This document shows, piece by piece, positions 1 to 12,262 of a stretch of 64,000 nucleotides of DNA. Source of the stretch: Batkoa obscura. Lineage: Eukaryota > Entomophthoromycota > Entomophthoromycetes > Entomophthorales > Batkoaceae. The stretch covers positions 1,860,001-1,924,000 of the forward strand of contig JASVEC010000001.1 in NCBI GenBank assembly GCA_030770535.1, read 5' to 3'. A program made the translations under genes and the position numbers. Positions within the stretch are counted from its first letter, which is position 1, and each line of letters begins with the position of its first letter. The notes beneath the pieces are model-generated. The model saw only the letters and a program-made list of their open reading frames with translations. It was not told the origin of the DNA and did not search any database.

Positions 1-318
1 ATTATCATCATCTGAGAAACTAGATCCATTACTAGAATTAGTAGCGTCCTTAATAGTAATAGTAGTATACCCTTCCTCATCTAAATAGTTGTATTCCTCA
101 CCAAAGCGAGCTGTATTTTTAACATTAATATAATCATAATCATATACATCTGAAAAACTAATTCTATTACCAAAACAAGTAGCATCCTCAGCAGTAATAT
201 CTGCATAATCTCCAGAATCAAACTTAATTTTACTAAACTTTGGAGTTTCAATAATAGTAGAAATATATAAGTTTATTTTGTTTAAATTTGTAGCATGGAA
301 ATCATTATCAATTTAATT
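1..318 (-). CDS. Partial acidic repeat protein, runs off the left edge
   Basis: On the minus strand an uninterrupted frame runs from about 318 to base 1 and leaves the window. I do not recognise the family. The translation is acidic and Asp/Ser/Tyr-rich and holds about one and a half copies of a ~45-residue unit. The unit contains a Y-x-x-I-T-x-x-D/E-A-T segment followed about 8 residues later by SFSD and a tyrosine/aspartate stretch. One copy has ITAEDATCFGNRISFSD and the next has ITIKDATNSSNGSSFSD. No start codon is visible. An in-frame stop lies just upstream (about 324) and a MITE sits directly beyond it, so this may be a downstream exon or a gene cut by insertion. A decayed relative lies at about 21985-22130. 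Open frame and internal repeat are seen; function is unknown. Confidence 0.55.
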
Positions 319-334
319 AACTTGACTATTATAT

Positions 335-432
335 GAGGATGTATTTTTTTGTTTAATAATTTTACTAACAATTTTCCACTCAAATAGCATTTAAGAAACG
401 GAAAAAGTGATGAAACCAAAAAAAACACTCCC
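335..432 (-). mobile_element. 98-bp MITE, copy 1
   Basis: Reverse-oriented copy of the window-wide MITE. It begins GAGGATGT, ends CACTCCC and is flanked by ATAT on both sides (331-334, 433-436), read as a 4-bp target duplication. It has no coding capacity. It lies immediately upstream of the repeat-protein fragment on the minus strand. Confidence 0.85.
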
Positions 433-543
433 ATATATAAGTTTTAATATAAAAATGAAGTATAATAATATTTAGATAGTCAAAATATAAACCATAAAAG
501 TAATTTTTATAATTTAAATTATTTTGTTAAACTATTTAAAACT

Positions 544-1020
544 TGTGAAAGTTGGTACTCAGTGGTTGCAGTTAAAAGTAATTTTAGCTTAATTAACTGG
601 CCGTAAGTCGAAAGGTCTTAGTTTATGTAACTAAGATAGACTTAAATTAATAGAAATACTACGTAATAAGCTACGAACTATGTAAAATAAATAGAATAGA
701 AGACATTAATGTAAAACATGCGTAAAATATTATAAGACTTAATGGCTTTATTAAAAGTACGATATCAGGAAGTAATTCAATTATAAAGCCTCGAGTTATC
801 ATGTTGAAGAATCTTTTTTATACACCAACTGAGTGGCTATATATAAGGAACATGATAACAGTTATTTCTTATTATAGTTGCCAAGCATGGTCATTAAAAC
901 ACGGACAATAAGTTCTTCACGATTAAGTGGTAGGAATTCTCACAGTAAATCTAAGTAAGGAGCTTTGGGTTGATTATTATGTTATAATTAATCATAGAGC
1001 TAATGAAGCGATATTTCACA
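544..1020. mobile_element. Solo LTR fossil, copy 1
   Basis: A 477-bp block with TGTGAAA at one end and TTTCACA at the other, the canonical TG...CA ends of an LTR. It is flanked by a matching 4-bp direct repeat AACT (540-543 and 1021-1024). It is clearly related along its length to the block at 1700-2190. No internal retroelement region lies beside it, so it reads as a solo LTR left by recombination. The family (Ty3-like or Ty1-like) cannot be told from the LTR alone. Divergence from the other copy suggests an old insertion. Confidence 0.75.
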
Positions 1021-1699
1021 AACTATTAAAAGTGTAAGTTAATTTTAAAACTTTCTTATTTAAAATAATTTATGCAAGTATTATTATTTTATTTAATATG
1101 TTTTTAATTAAAGTTATGAAATTTAATATTTAAAAAAAAGGTCAAAGTTCTTCTAATTAATTGTTTATAATAAATTAAAAAAACTTAGTTTTAATAATTG
1201 AAATAAACTTATAAATAAAAAAACAATATATAATAATTAAGCAAATTATATAAAATAAATAAATAAATTATATAAATTATTAATAAATTATATAAAAATT
1301 AATAAAAAATAACATAATTAAAAATAAGACAAATTTATTAAAACTGAATGTAATAAAATTTTAAAAAAAGCTATTATATTAAAAAGTTTATTTTATATTT
1401 TATATTAAAGTGCCTTATATAAAAATACAATAATAATTACAATTTTATATTATAATTACCAAATATAAATATCAAGTTATAAAGATAATATTTTTTGTGA
1501 TTAAAAAATAAAAATTTTTACAAGAAATTTAAACAAAAACTAAATTAATTACATTAGATTTAAAAATACATTTAATTTTAATAGTAAAATCACTTAAATT
1601 TAAATAAAATTTATTATATGAGTTATAATTAATTTAAACAATTATTATAATATAATCAATCAGGAAATTAATAAAATATTATTTTATAAAATATGGCAA
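1021..1699. other. AT-rich spacer between the two LTRs, no gene
   Basis: About 680 bp of nearly pure A/T with short TAAATAAAT-type simple sequence. No open frame, RNA gene or retroelement internal region is visible. Because both neighbouring LTRs have their own target duplications, this is host DNA and not the inside of one element. Confidence 0.7.
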
Positions 1700-2190
1700 T
1701 GTGAAAGTTGATACTTAGTGGTCGAAGTTAAAAGCTACTCTTGCTTAATTAACTTGCCTTGAGTCGAAGGGTCTTAGTTTATGTAACTAAGATAGACTTA
1801 ATAGAAATAGTACGTAATAAGCTACGAATTATGTAAACAAATACAATGGAAGATACTACTGAAAAATCTATGTAAGATGTTGTCAGAAAGACTTAGTGAC
1901 TTTATTAATGATACGTTATCAGGGAGTAATCCAATTAAAAAGCCTCGAGTTATCATGTTGAAGAATCTCTTTTATACTCCAACAAGCACGGATATCAAAA
2001 TGAGAGGATATCATTCTTTGCAATATGAAGTTAGAAATCCTCACAACAAATCAAAACAAGGAACTCTGGATTGATTATACCACATGGTTCACGGTTAAAT
2101 TGATTACAAGACTACGACTAGTTTTGTAAACAAGTTAAATGATTATTATATTATAATTAATCCGAGAGTTAAATAAAGCAATATTTCACA
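1700..2190. mobile_element. Solo LTR fossil, copy 2
   Basis: A 491-bp relative of the block at 544-1020, again starting TGTGAAA and ending TTTCACA. It is flanked by a 4-bp direct repeat GCAA (1696-1699 and 2191-2194), different from the repeat around copy 1. It is therefore a separate insertion reduced to a single LTR. The two copies share long stretches but differ at many positions, so they are not a recent pair. Confidence 0.78.
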
Positions 2191-4280
2191 GCAATGTTAA
2201 ATAATAACTTTTATATTCATAATAAGTTTATATTAAAACATTAAAATAATTATACTTATTTAAATAAGCTAATAATAGGTAATTTAATTTAGATATGAAA
2301 ATGAAAATTTTAAATTAAAAAATATTGATATTTTATAATAATAATAAATAATATAAAATTAAAATTAAATAAAAATTAGCTTTTTTAAAAGGCTTTTTTT
2401 CAATAAACTTATTTTATTTATTTATTTTTATTAATTATTAATTATTAACTGATTTTTATATAAAAGAATTTAAAATTATTAATAAATAAAAACAGTTATT
2501 GTTTATTAAAACTAAATTGTTTATTATTATTTTAAACCAATTAATATCTTTTAAGCAATTTAAATTTATTAATTAAAAATTTATTTTTTATTTTTTTATT
2601 TTTTTATTTTTTTTTAAACTTTTTTAAACTTTTTTAAACTTATGGTTTTTGGAAATAACAAATTAAATAAACAGGTTTTATTAAGCTTTGAGCTATGAAT
2701 AAATATCGAAAAATTATAATTAAAATTTATTCTTTAATTTATTTTATCTTATTTTATCGGTGTTTTTTTAAATGTTTTATCACTGAAGCTATATTATAAA
2801 TAATGTTAAAAATGCCAGAGACTTTTAGTTAAAACAGTAGAATTAGAATCATCACCAGCTAACCTTAACAGATGTAATATAACAATTATAGATAAAAAAT
2901 TATTACATATATAAATATAATAGCAAGTTAATAAATTTAATAAAAATTAACTAAAAATTTTCTAAAATAAAACTTGTATAGTAAAAATAAACAAAAAAAC
3001 AGTTTGAGCTATAAATTCTTTTATCTGTTTTGATAGTTGTAGTATTAAAAGGTCCCGAGTAAGATGATTCATATTTCAAATGATTCAATTCTATTTTTAA
3101 CATAGAATGCGATTAATTTAACAGAAATTAACTAAACATTATCAAAGATTTTAAATCTATAATGCTTTAAAATTTATAAGCGGAATTTTTATCGATTGCT
3201 TTTAAATTTTAGATAGTATTTAATAGTACCTTTTATATTACATTTTATTATATGATATTTTTATTGTGATATAAAATATTTTGTTTTTTATCTACATATT
3301 CTTTAATTTAATAAATTACAGAATTCTTAAATTACGCTAAATAGACTTAAAATTCTTTAATCAAAGAATAGTAATTTGTATTTTTAATAAATGCTTATAT
3401 TTTTAAATTGCACGTTAAAAACCTTAATAGCATGTAAAATTGATTTCTAATATATGAAATTTTACTTGGTTGCTATATATTTTTTTGAAATCAAATAGTT
3501 AATAAAACTGTTTTTAAAAATTTATAGTATAGAACATTTACTATTTAGTGTCCGTTTTTTTATTTTTTTTGCCTTAGTTATTCATAATTACATTTGAAAC
3601 GCTAAATAAATGAAATATTTTAATGTTAAATCTCCATTTTTTAGTTTTAATTACTCATTTTAGCTTTAAGGGAATTATTGTTAATATGTTTATACCATTA
3701 TATATTTTGGACACTAAATTTTGTTCTAACTTCTAGTTTTATAAATTTTATAGTGTGAAAAGTTAACAAATATCTTAAAATATAAATTTAATTTAAAGCT
3801 TTAATTTTTTTTAGAGAAAAGTTAGCTATAAAAATTTAAACAGCTTTGTCAACTTATTATATTTCCAAGTAGCAATTACAATATAATTAATCGTATAGCC
3901 CAGAAACAACAAAATAGGTATTAAAGTTGTGAAAGCTATAATCATGTTGTCATTTTGTAAATTTGAGAAATTAAACAAAAAAATAAGCAGGAAAAAATTA
4001 CCTAGAATTCTAGTCAGTTTTTAAATCTTATAATTTAAATTCCTTATTTTTTAATTCCTTTCCTTCACTTAATTCTGTTTTATATATTTATATAAGACTA
4101 TAATTATTTTAATTTCTTTATCTTTCCTCATAGTTTCTATTTATTTGCAAAAAGAATGCTCGAACTTTGGCTTTCATGAGCTTTAAAAAACATTGTATAA
4201 ATTCAATCAATTTTACAATTTTTTGTTTCAAAGAATGGCAAATTTAAAATGGTAAATTATCTTTTTTTTATTTTGAAATT
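2191..4280. other. 2.1-kb AT-rich intergenic region
   Basis: No coding frame with fungal codon use and no RNA gene is seen on either strand. Low-complexity tracts occur, including three tandem TTTTTTAAAC units near 2610-2640. The last ~150 bp carries the promoter of the ERCC1 homologue but no clear TATA box. Confidence 0.6.
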
Positions 4281-5052
4281 ATGAATCAACAAAATTCAGC
4301 ATCAACATCAAAACCTGGCCAAACAACCTACCCGCCAAAACTAAAGAGTACAAGTTCTATCCAAGTGCATCCGAATCAACGAGGTAATCCTTTATTACAA
4401 TACATAAGAAGTTGTCCGTGGACTTGGGCAGAAATTGATATCACTAGAATATCTGACAACTTTCCTGATTATTTGGTAGGCAAGGGGCATGCACTCTTAT
4501 TTTTATCCTTAAAATATCACAAAATCCACCCAGAATACATCTACAATCGATTGAATCTAGTCAGTGGCTATAAATTAACAGTAATTTTATGTCAAATCGA
4601 CATCCCAGACCATCAAGACTTTTTAAAAGAGTTACATCAACTATCGTTTAATAGTTCAGCTACTCTGTTTCTTTGTTGGTCGTCTGAAGAAGCGGGTAGA
4701 TATATTGAGTGTTTTAAGGTTATGGAAAACAAATCACCAGATTTTATTCAATCCAAAGTTGCAATGGATCAGTTCGATAATCCTTATTTGGCGCTGATGA
4801 ACGAATCTCTGACTAAAGTTAGATCCGTTAATAAAACAGATGTATTGACGTTGGCTTCTACGTTTGATAGCTTTGGGAAATTGGCATTTGCTACAAAACA
4901 GCAGCTGTCACTGTGTCCGGGATTGGGAGATAAAAAAGTAAGTTTTAGCTTTTATTTTAATACTTAAAACTCAGTTATTCATTTAGGTAGTCCAGTTGGA
5001 AAAGGTGTTTAGTCAGCCATTTAACGTCAAAGATGAGGTTGAGCAGGAGTAG
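4281..5052 (+). CDS. ERCC1: ERCC1/Rad10 DNA repair endonuclease subunit
   Basis: Non-catalytic partner of XPF/Rad1 in the 5' nuclease of nucleotide excision repair and interstrand crosslink repair; acts in the nucleus. Exon 1 is 4281-4937, a 49-nt intron (GTAAGT...TTTAG) follows, and exon 2 is 4987-5052, giving 240 residues (human protein 297). The central nuclease-like domain is recognisable from the segment GNPLLQYIRSCPWTW through GKGHALLFLSLKYH (about residues 35-85). A helix-hairpin-helix follows at LCPGLGDKK, and exon 2 completes it with VVQLEKVFSQPF, matching the family's PGLG...LF..PF ending. The N-terminus is short and Ser/Thr/Pro-rich. The start is the first ATG after upstream stops. 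PPP4R2 follows on the same strand 170 bp downstream. Confidence 0.93.
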
Positions 5053-5222
5053 TAGTATTTATTTTGAAATTGAATAAATAAAATTTTGTTTATTGAAGTT
5101 AATTTTAATAATAATTGTTTTTACGTTTACTGGAATATGTGCATTCTTTACAATCATAAAAACTAAAATTTATGAGATTTAATTTGAAACTTTTTTTCAA
5201 GGTTTAAAAGATTGAATAAATA

Positions 5223-6327
5223 ATGACGATAACTGAAGGTATGGATAGTAACTATAAACATATAAATAATAAATTAAAATAAATAGAACTTGATTCCAAA
5301 ATATTAAAAGAAATTGAAGATGCTGCAGCCACAGGAGAAATAAAGTATCATTAAATTTAAAGTTTAATTTATTTTAAAAATAAACCAATTTAAAAGAGTG
5401 CCATGGGTCGAATTCAAAAGATACCTTAAATTGAAACTAGAACAAGTAAGTAAAACCATCACCTGAGAGAGCAATTCTTTAACAATCATTAGAACTATAA
5501 AATCTATCTAGAAGATGAAAAAGAATCAGAATCCAGTATTGAAATACAGGATTTGTATTCAAAAGCAAATAGTTTGATTGAGCATATGCTTGGGTAATCT
5601 TGGATTTCAAATTGAATTTTACAAATCAGTTAATTAAATAAACAGTCGCCCTTTTACTTTCCAAAGGATATGTGAGATATTATTGGAACCAAAACCTATT
5701 TATCCTACGTTGTTTAGATATTTGAATGCAATTGTTAAGGTAAAAATAAATGAAAATAATTACATCTTAAATCTAATTAGAACTTTTTTAGTTGTGCATG
5801 GTAGTCACTTATGATGAAGAGCATAATGAGGAACTTATAGATCAAGATGAAATCAATATAAGCGTGGTTGATTTTGATAACTGTGGTATAAAATCAGAAA
5901 TCACTGTGGAGTTACCACCAACAAAGAGGAGGTTGGAGTTGGAAGAAGATTCAAAAAACAACGAAGATAGTAGTAGAGAAGAGAAAGAAGAAAGTAAATT
6001 AAAAAGGTTTCATAAGTTATATATTAATGCTTTTTTTGTGTAGATAAAATCGAGATGGAGGCTGATAATGATAAAAAAGAAGAAAATGAGAGTAAGAAAA
6101 TTAAATTAGAAGGTAAAGATGAAGAAAACGAAAATGGAGAACAAAAAAAAGAAAAAACAGAGACTGAACAAGAAGAAAACAAGCAAGAAGTCGAAGATTC
6201 GACTTTTGGGGATCTAAATGATGAACCTATTTTTAGAGATAAAGTCGAGGATGCTTTTATTTTGGAAACAGATGTTAGGGTGCCAACTGAAGAAAAGAAA
6301 GTGGAAGAGGAGGATAAAAACGAATAA
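5223..6327 (+). CDS. PPP4R2: Protein phosphatase 4 regulatory subunit 2
   Basis: Regulatory subunit of the PP4 phosphatase complex, which in other eukaryotes acts in DNA-damage signalling and centrosome or spindle control. I assemble seven exons: 5223-5238, 5287-5344, 5397-5445, 5493-5593, an exon starting near 5645, one from about 5793 to 5993, and 6044-6327. The N-terminal half carries the family core: PWVEFKRYLKLKLEQ, then RPFTFQRICEILLEP and NAIVKLCMVVTYDEEHN, which align with the vertebrate FTIQRLCELL and VMVV blocks. The C-terminal third is a long acidic Glu/Lys/Asp-rich tail, as in other members. The last intron (5994-6043) is placed by frame: only donor GTAAAT restores the acidic reading frame. 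Start choice is moderately sure because exon 1 codes only five residues. Confidence 0.85.
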
Positions 6328-6502
6328 GTCAGGCGAGGAATCAAATTTAGTATTATTATTTTAAAAAATAAATGAATTATTTTATTACTAAATGAAACTT
6401 TTTTACTTGCCTCGTATAGTTTTTATTTTAGTTATTAAGATGGTAACTAATAGTTATGTAACATTTAAACAATTTAATATTTTATTAAAAAATGGAATAA
6501 AT

Positions 6503-9500
6503 TTATTGAGCAAAACGGACTTGTCTTTCCTCATCTTCCTCATTATTTTTGTGGCGATACCCCTTTAAAAATCGAGTAAGCTTTAATTTGAACTTTCTGA
6601 AATCTCCGTAGTGTACTTTCCTAAAATTAAATTAAATATTAACATTAAGAAACTTATAAATTTAAAATAATTACTCTGAAGCTTGATCAAGCAAGCCACG
6701 TAAAGCAGGAGAGGGTATAGAAGGATCTTTTGGTAGGGCAAAGGGGGAATCTTTAACGTTGAGGAAAGCAAGTTGGAGCCAATGAACAATTTTTTCACGA
6801 TTAAGTTCAGCTAAAAGTCCGATAATTTCACATGCATCATGTAGCTCATAAACCGAATAATACTCAATAGAATTAAGTACCAAACGTCCGATAATGGCTT
6901 GGCCATAATTACTAGTCAATGCGACAATTTTTTGACAATGTTCATCATTTTTTTTATGATTGACTTCAGCCAATAAAGTATTAAGAATTAATATAAATGA
7001 CTCAAACGTAGCTCCTAAACCATGAGATTCATGCATATCTAAAGTGGCGTAATAAAATTCAAATAAAGTTTCAAAGATCGGTAATGAGAACACCTCACTT
7101 TTACTCCTTTTTACAATACTACTGAGTAGATAGCAGAAGTCCTCAATAACTAAAATATAATTTATTAAAATAAATGGATTTAATTTGATACTAGAAAAAC
7201 TTACTTTGTGGTACTCTATCGACATGATAAGCTCTAGAAACGATCCCAAACGTAAGTTCCGAAGTTCTTTTTACTAAATCGAATGCTTCATGCTTATTTG
7301 TTTTAAAGTAAGCAACAAATATTTTGCGCACAACCCAAATATAAACTGCAGATTCTGAATATTTAAAGCTTTCGACAATTGCATTCGAAAAACTGGACAA
7401 ATAAGGTAAATTATGTGGGGCAAGTGACTCGATGATTTTAACAAAGACAGAAGCTAGCACTTCCGAAATGCTTGGATGAGCGTGATACTTTTCCAACAAA
7501 TGCTCTAATAAATTCCACATTTGATGGATATATGTTAATGCTGGGTGTTCATTGTTATTAAATGGCACAAGTCCATTTGCTATTATTTTACAAAGTCTAT
7601 CAAGATAAACTAATTTCCATATTAATATTTTTTTTGTAAAATTATATATATATAAACTTACAATTAAGTTCTTCCATATTGGAACTAAGCTGTGCTTCAT
7701 TCGATATATATGTTTGGAGTTTAGCTAAAATTGGATCGATGATACTAGTAAATGCTTCTGCATAATTTTCTTGTGGTATGTGCTTTAATACAAATCCAAT
7801 CGCCCCAGTTAACTCTAGCAAATCATATTTCTCAAGTGTACCTTCATATTGCTTATATAATTCTACTAAAGCTGAAAGATGTTGAGTCATATCCTAAAAA
7901 ATAGTTAATTATATTTTAAAGCAAAATCATTTTAACAACTTACCTTCCCACAAAATTGTCCCAAGTAACATATAGAAAGAGCGGCAGCAGGTGCTATTTC
8001 TTTATCAGAAAGACCTTCGGAACAGTAAGTTAAGAGGAAAGGAAGAAGATTTGGATGTAAAGCAATCCATTCAGCATAATTTGAAATGATAAGAGTGGCA
8101 GTTCTTCTAAGTTTAGGATGGGGAGGTAAATTTGGGAGAACGTTTATTACATCAAGGACTATTTTATCTCTTCGACTAATTTCAGATCCTAAGGATCTCA
8201 ATGCAAATAGTACTGCTTCTATCTCTTGCCAATGTTCATAAATTTTATCAACTGGATACTGTAGTTGTTGAGTAAGTATTGTGTAAGGGGCTGAAAGGGC
8301 TCTATCTACACCCAAAACTGTTGCACAATCCTTCAAGATGTAACCGATTTCATGTCGAAAGTCTTTAAATTGATCCATTTCTTCTAATGACCAATCTGAA
8401 TCATTTCTTGGCAATTGAAGTCTACTAATAATCGCACTTAAAGTAGCTTCAAAAAAAGGAATAAATAATTCTCTCTTTTCCATATACTTATCATCATTTA
8501 AAGCTTGAGAAAACGAATAATAGAAACCAAACGTAGTTGAAAGTGAATTGATAGGGCACTTCTTAATACATTCTACTATACCTTCTAAAAGATGTTGAAA
8601 AAGTTCTGGAAATTTAACAATTATTTCTAAATACGCTTCACCAGCTTCTGAAAAGATCCTTACTAAACCTTGTAAAATGTCTTCTGGGAGTTCGTGTTGT
8701 TTGACATAATTTAGTAATTCACTTATCTTATTATTTATCTCTCGAATTACAACTTTAGAAGAGTCTACATCTCTGGTTTCATAAACTATGCTACAAATAA
8801 CTTCACATGAGATATCAAATAGTTGAGGTTTGGTAATTAAACAATTAAATATTAAATCAAGTAAGTAACTATTTTCTAGGTCATTGATTGCGATATCTCC
8901 GGATTTGAGCCAACTTTGTAAGCAGTCGAATACTTTTTGATAAACTCGATCATTTTTATTTTCTAAAAAAGTAAATTTTAAATTAAACTATAGGTTACAA
9001 GCTAATTACCTTCCGACTCTATGATTTTTAATAAAATATCTAATACAACTTTACTATTATCTGCCAGTAACTTATCACTTTGATCTCTAAACTCGTAATC
9101 CTAAAGCAGTCTTAATGGATAAGCACTTAAATTCTTCAATCTACCTATACTTACACTTAAAGTCTTAAACCCATAAATTGAATTAATTTCCTGAGGCAAC
9201 ACCGTTAAAAATAGAAGAAGGGATCTCAAATTGGCCATATTGTTTGACCATAATTGAATTAACCCTGGCACTACGTTTTGCCACTCTTTTAATTGAATAG
9301 CAAGTAAAGCAAGTGATAAACATAATTGAGTTAATAAGTGATCTGGCGCTTGCTGATGCGCTTCTATAATTTCTATTAAGGAGTCTCTGAGCGATTTGAC
9401 AGAGTTTGAATCAAGGTCAAGTAAGTCATTTTTTATCTAATGGATATAAATGTTCAATTTATTAAAAAAAAAATAAGATTGAATGAAGATTAAGTTAAGT

Positions 9501-9784
9501 TAAATAATAAACAAGTATAATGAATTACTTTTGACTTAAGAGTTTGAGCCATAAAAATTTTAACTTCCAAACCTTGATTTGGGTCTCTTAATAGATAGTC
9601 AGCTATCTGCCAAGCTTCCAACTAAATCAATATTAGTAAAAAGTCAATAAGATGAAGAAATAATTACTCTCTGTTGAAATTGTAATAAAAAAGTATTAGC
9701 TTCTGATTTCAATTCGCTTTGTTGACGTGGATCATATAATACTTTTAGCGCATTGATCGTCTGATCTTTAAGTGAAAGTTCCAT
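6503..9784 (-). CDS. TNPO3: Transportin-3 / Mtr10-type importin beta
   Basis: Karyopherin-beta family nuclear import receptor; members carry SR proteins (TNPO3) or Npl3 and tRNA (Mtr10) through the nuclear pore. The gene starts at 9784 on the minus strand and ends in a short exon closing at 6503. About ten small introns interrupt a product of roughly 900-950 residues, normal for the family. Diagnostic segments in order: AWQIADYLLRDPNQG (N-terminal HEAT/importin-N region), LLFLTVLPQEINS (matching the family's LTVLPEEV block), a FCGKDMTQHLSALVELY stretch (the human protein has a similar SVCRDHMAQHF segment), and the C-terminal IVHWLQLAFLNV. The last exon adds HYGDFRKFKLKLTRFLKGYR and an acidic end. 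The gene is divergent from TMX1. Exon borders in the middle (8480-9530) are approximate. Confidence 0.9.
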
Positions 9785-10362
9785 GGTAAAAACTAGTTTT
9801 CTTTTTTTCAAAGTTTTTTTCTTTATTTTTATTATTTTTCGAACATTGAATTTTTATGCTTTTTTTGGGTTTAATTTAAATAGAAAATTATCATTATTAG
9901 TATAAATGTTAAATGTAATATAGCAGTAACAATTGAAATGTAACAAACTTAAATACAAAAAAGTATTAATAAAAATATTACTTATAATAATAATCACCAA
10001 AAGGTGTGCTTTTATATTCTGAAATACTAATTAATGTTATTTTATTTTCCGTACAAATTAACCTGAAAGTCTAACATAGATAAGATACCACAATACTATT
10101 GTAAAAATTATATTATGTCACTTTATTTTAAATCAAGATAATTAACAATATTTAAACTAACAATAGTTAACAACTAATAACTTCATCTTAATCTAAAGGT
10201 TACAAACCCACCAAGTGGAACTACTAAATAAGTCCAAAGAATAAGTGTTCAACTTTCAACAAAACAATCAATTGGCTCAACGACAAAAACAGACACCAAA
10301 AAAAACTCAATTTTTAATTCAAAACCATCCAACTTTTATCTTATTTTTAAATATTACAAAAA
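9785..10362. promoter_or_regulatory. Divergent intergenic region, importin and TMX1
   Basis: 578 bp between two start codons facing away from each other, so it holds both promoters. Poly-T and poly-A tracts are present. I see no strong TATA box, RNA gene or repeat. Confidence 0.4.
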
Positions 10363-11236
10363 ATGAAGTTTCACTTATTATTTAGTCTAATCCTAATCCT
10401 CTGTTTGGGTCTTATATCTTCAACTTCAACCGATAAAAATAGTGATAATATAGAAACAACTAAAGATTACAACTTTTCCTCGGTCATTGAGTTAACTGAT
10501 AGTACTTTTTATGAAGCTATAAATAGTAACTCAGAATGGTTGATTGCTTTGTAAGTATATAGATATAAATTATAAAAGAAAGTATTTAAAAATATAAAAA
10601 ATAGTACAGCCAGTTGGTGTAAAGCATGCAATAATTTGAAACCAGAATATGAGCGTTTAGCTACTTTAGTAAACAATAAGTTGCCAAAAGTAAAGATTGG
10701 ACGTATTGATGTTGATACTAACCCAGCTATCGTTAACCAATTTGTTATACTTCGATTACCCACTATTTATCATATAAAAGGAAACGAAGGTGGGTTTGAA
10801 ATAGATATGATATTGATTTGTATTAATTTTTATTTTAGTGAGAGCAGTAGAGATCAATAGAGATTTTGAAAGTTTAAAAAAGTTTTTAATTTATAACGAA
10901 TGGAAAGAAATTCAACCCTTTTCAGGTTTATTAGCTCCGTTTTCAATTATGTAAATTTATTATATGTTTATTGATTATAATTTTTATTTTATTTAAGTCC
11001 TATTGCTACTTATACTGTCATCTTCTATTTCAATCAGTTGGTTCGATATGCTAAAACATTGCCGTAAGTTTTAATTTTGCTTTTTTTGGTAAGTTTTAAA
11101 TAATTTTATTAGCACTTGGGCTGTTTCTTTCATTCCAGTTATGTTAATTGGGTTTGCTCTCTATCATATCTCGAAATCCACTCCAGATACAACCCCACAA
11201 CCTCAACGTCCTACTACAACTAAAAAGAATAAGTAA
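10363..11236 (+). CDS. TMX1: TMX1-like transmembrane thioredoxin (PDI family)
   Basis: Membrane-anchored thiol-disulfide oxidoreductase of the ER. Five exons (10363-10550, 10605-10789, 10839-10950, 10998-11063, 11113-11236) give 224 residues. A signal peptide (FHLLFSLILILCLGLISS) is followed by a thioredoxin domain with active site WCKAC (about residues 68-72), then RIDVDTNPAIVNQF and the cis-proline segment LPTIYHIKG. The segment RDFESLKKFLIYNEWKEIQP matches the human DFINFISDKEWKSIEP block, and one hydrophobic span (FIPVMLIGFALYHI) anchors the C-terminus, followed by a basic Lys-rich tail. The human active site is CPAC; here it is CKAC, so redox potential may differ. Intron 1 splits the codon just before the active site. 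Confidence 0.92.
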
Positions 11237-11528
11237 GGTGAATAAGTAAAGTGAATAAATTTTAGGATTACAATAAAGTTAATTAAAAAATTTATTCATA
11301 TAGATCTTATTTTTTATTTTATTATTATTGTTTCAAAATTAAACTCAAGTTTATTATGTTTATTATAAATTAATTGCTGCAAATTTAAGACTGCAATATT
11401 CCATAGCTGCAAAAAATGGCCTTGGATTGCTTACCAAATCTTAGCATCCCATTGAAAAACAAAAAACCAACTATTTTTACTTCATCAACTTGATTTTTAA
11501 CTTTTAAAAGAAATTTGAATTAAAAAAG

Positions 11529-11999
11529 ATGGCCAGTAAAGCAAAAAAGGGAAAAGGGGAGATGAGCGAAGAAGAATTAAAAGCAATTGAAGAAGAAGAA
11601 TTTAATACTGGACCATTATCGGTATTAAAACTAGCCGTCAAAAATCACAACTTAGTTGCCATTAACTGCCGTAATAACCGTAAACTTTTGGGCAAAGTTA
11701 AGGCCTTTGATAGACATTGTAACTTGATTTTGGAAAATGTTAGGGAGGTAAGGGTTTTAGTATTATTTTTTAGAAAAAATAGATTAATGTTAATGTTTTT
11801 TCTTTTAGATGTGGACAGAACAACCTAAAACTGGAAAGGGGATGAAAAAAGCCAAACCAATTTCCAGAGATAGATTTATTTCAAAATTGTTTTTGAGAGG
11901 CGATTCTATTATAATTGGTAAGCTTTTTTATCTATTGACTTAGTATTTTGGCTAATATAAACATTATTTTTAGTTGCTCGAATTCAAGGAGACAGTTAA
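11529..11999 (+). CDS. SNRPD2: Small nuclear ribonucleoprotein SmD2
   Basis: Core Sm-ring subunit of spliceosomal U1, U2, U4 and U5 snRNPs (and of U11, U12 and U4atac where present). Exons 11529-11747, 11809-11917 and 11974-11999 give 117 residues, against 118 in human. Sm1 motif: [42 protein letters not shown], followed by the D2-specific [22 protein letters not shown] insert and Sm2 motif [16 protein letters not shown]. The last exon codes only 8 residues and its 56-nt intron splits the valine codon. The N-terminus is charged (Lys/Glu). Compact gene with ~290 bp of upstream DNA. Confidence 0.96.
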
Positions 12000-12262
12000 A
12001 TTAAATAAATGGTTTTTAAATGGAAAAATTGCTTGAATTAAATGTTATTAGCTATATTTATATGTAATTTTATTTATTTTATTTTGTGATTTATTCTAAG
12101 GCTATAGTTGTGTCAACTAAATAGAGTGTAATAGGCTTATATATGTAAGTTTAGTTAAATTCTGTTTATTTTAACGTAATGTAATTTTAAAATTTAAAAA
12201 ATGATATCACAAAATAAGAAAAATTAATGTTAACAATATAATAATTAAAATAGATAATTTTT

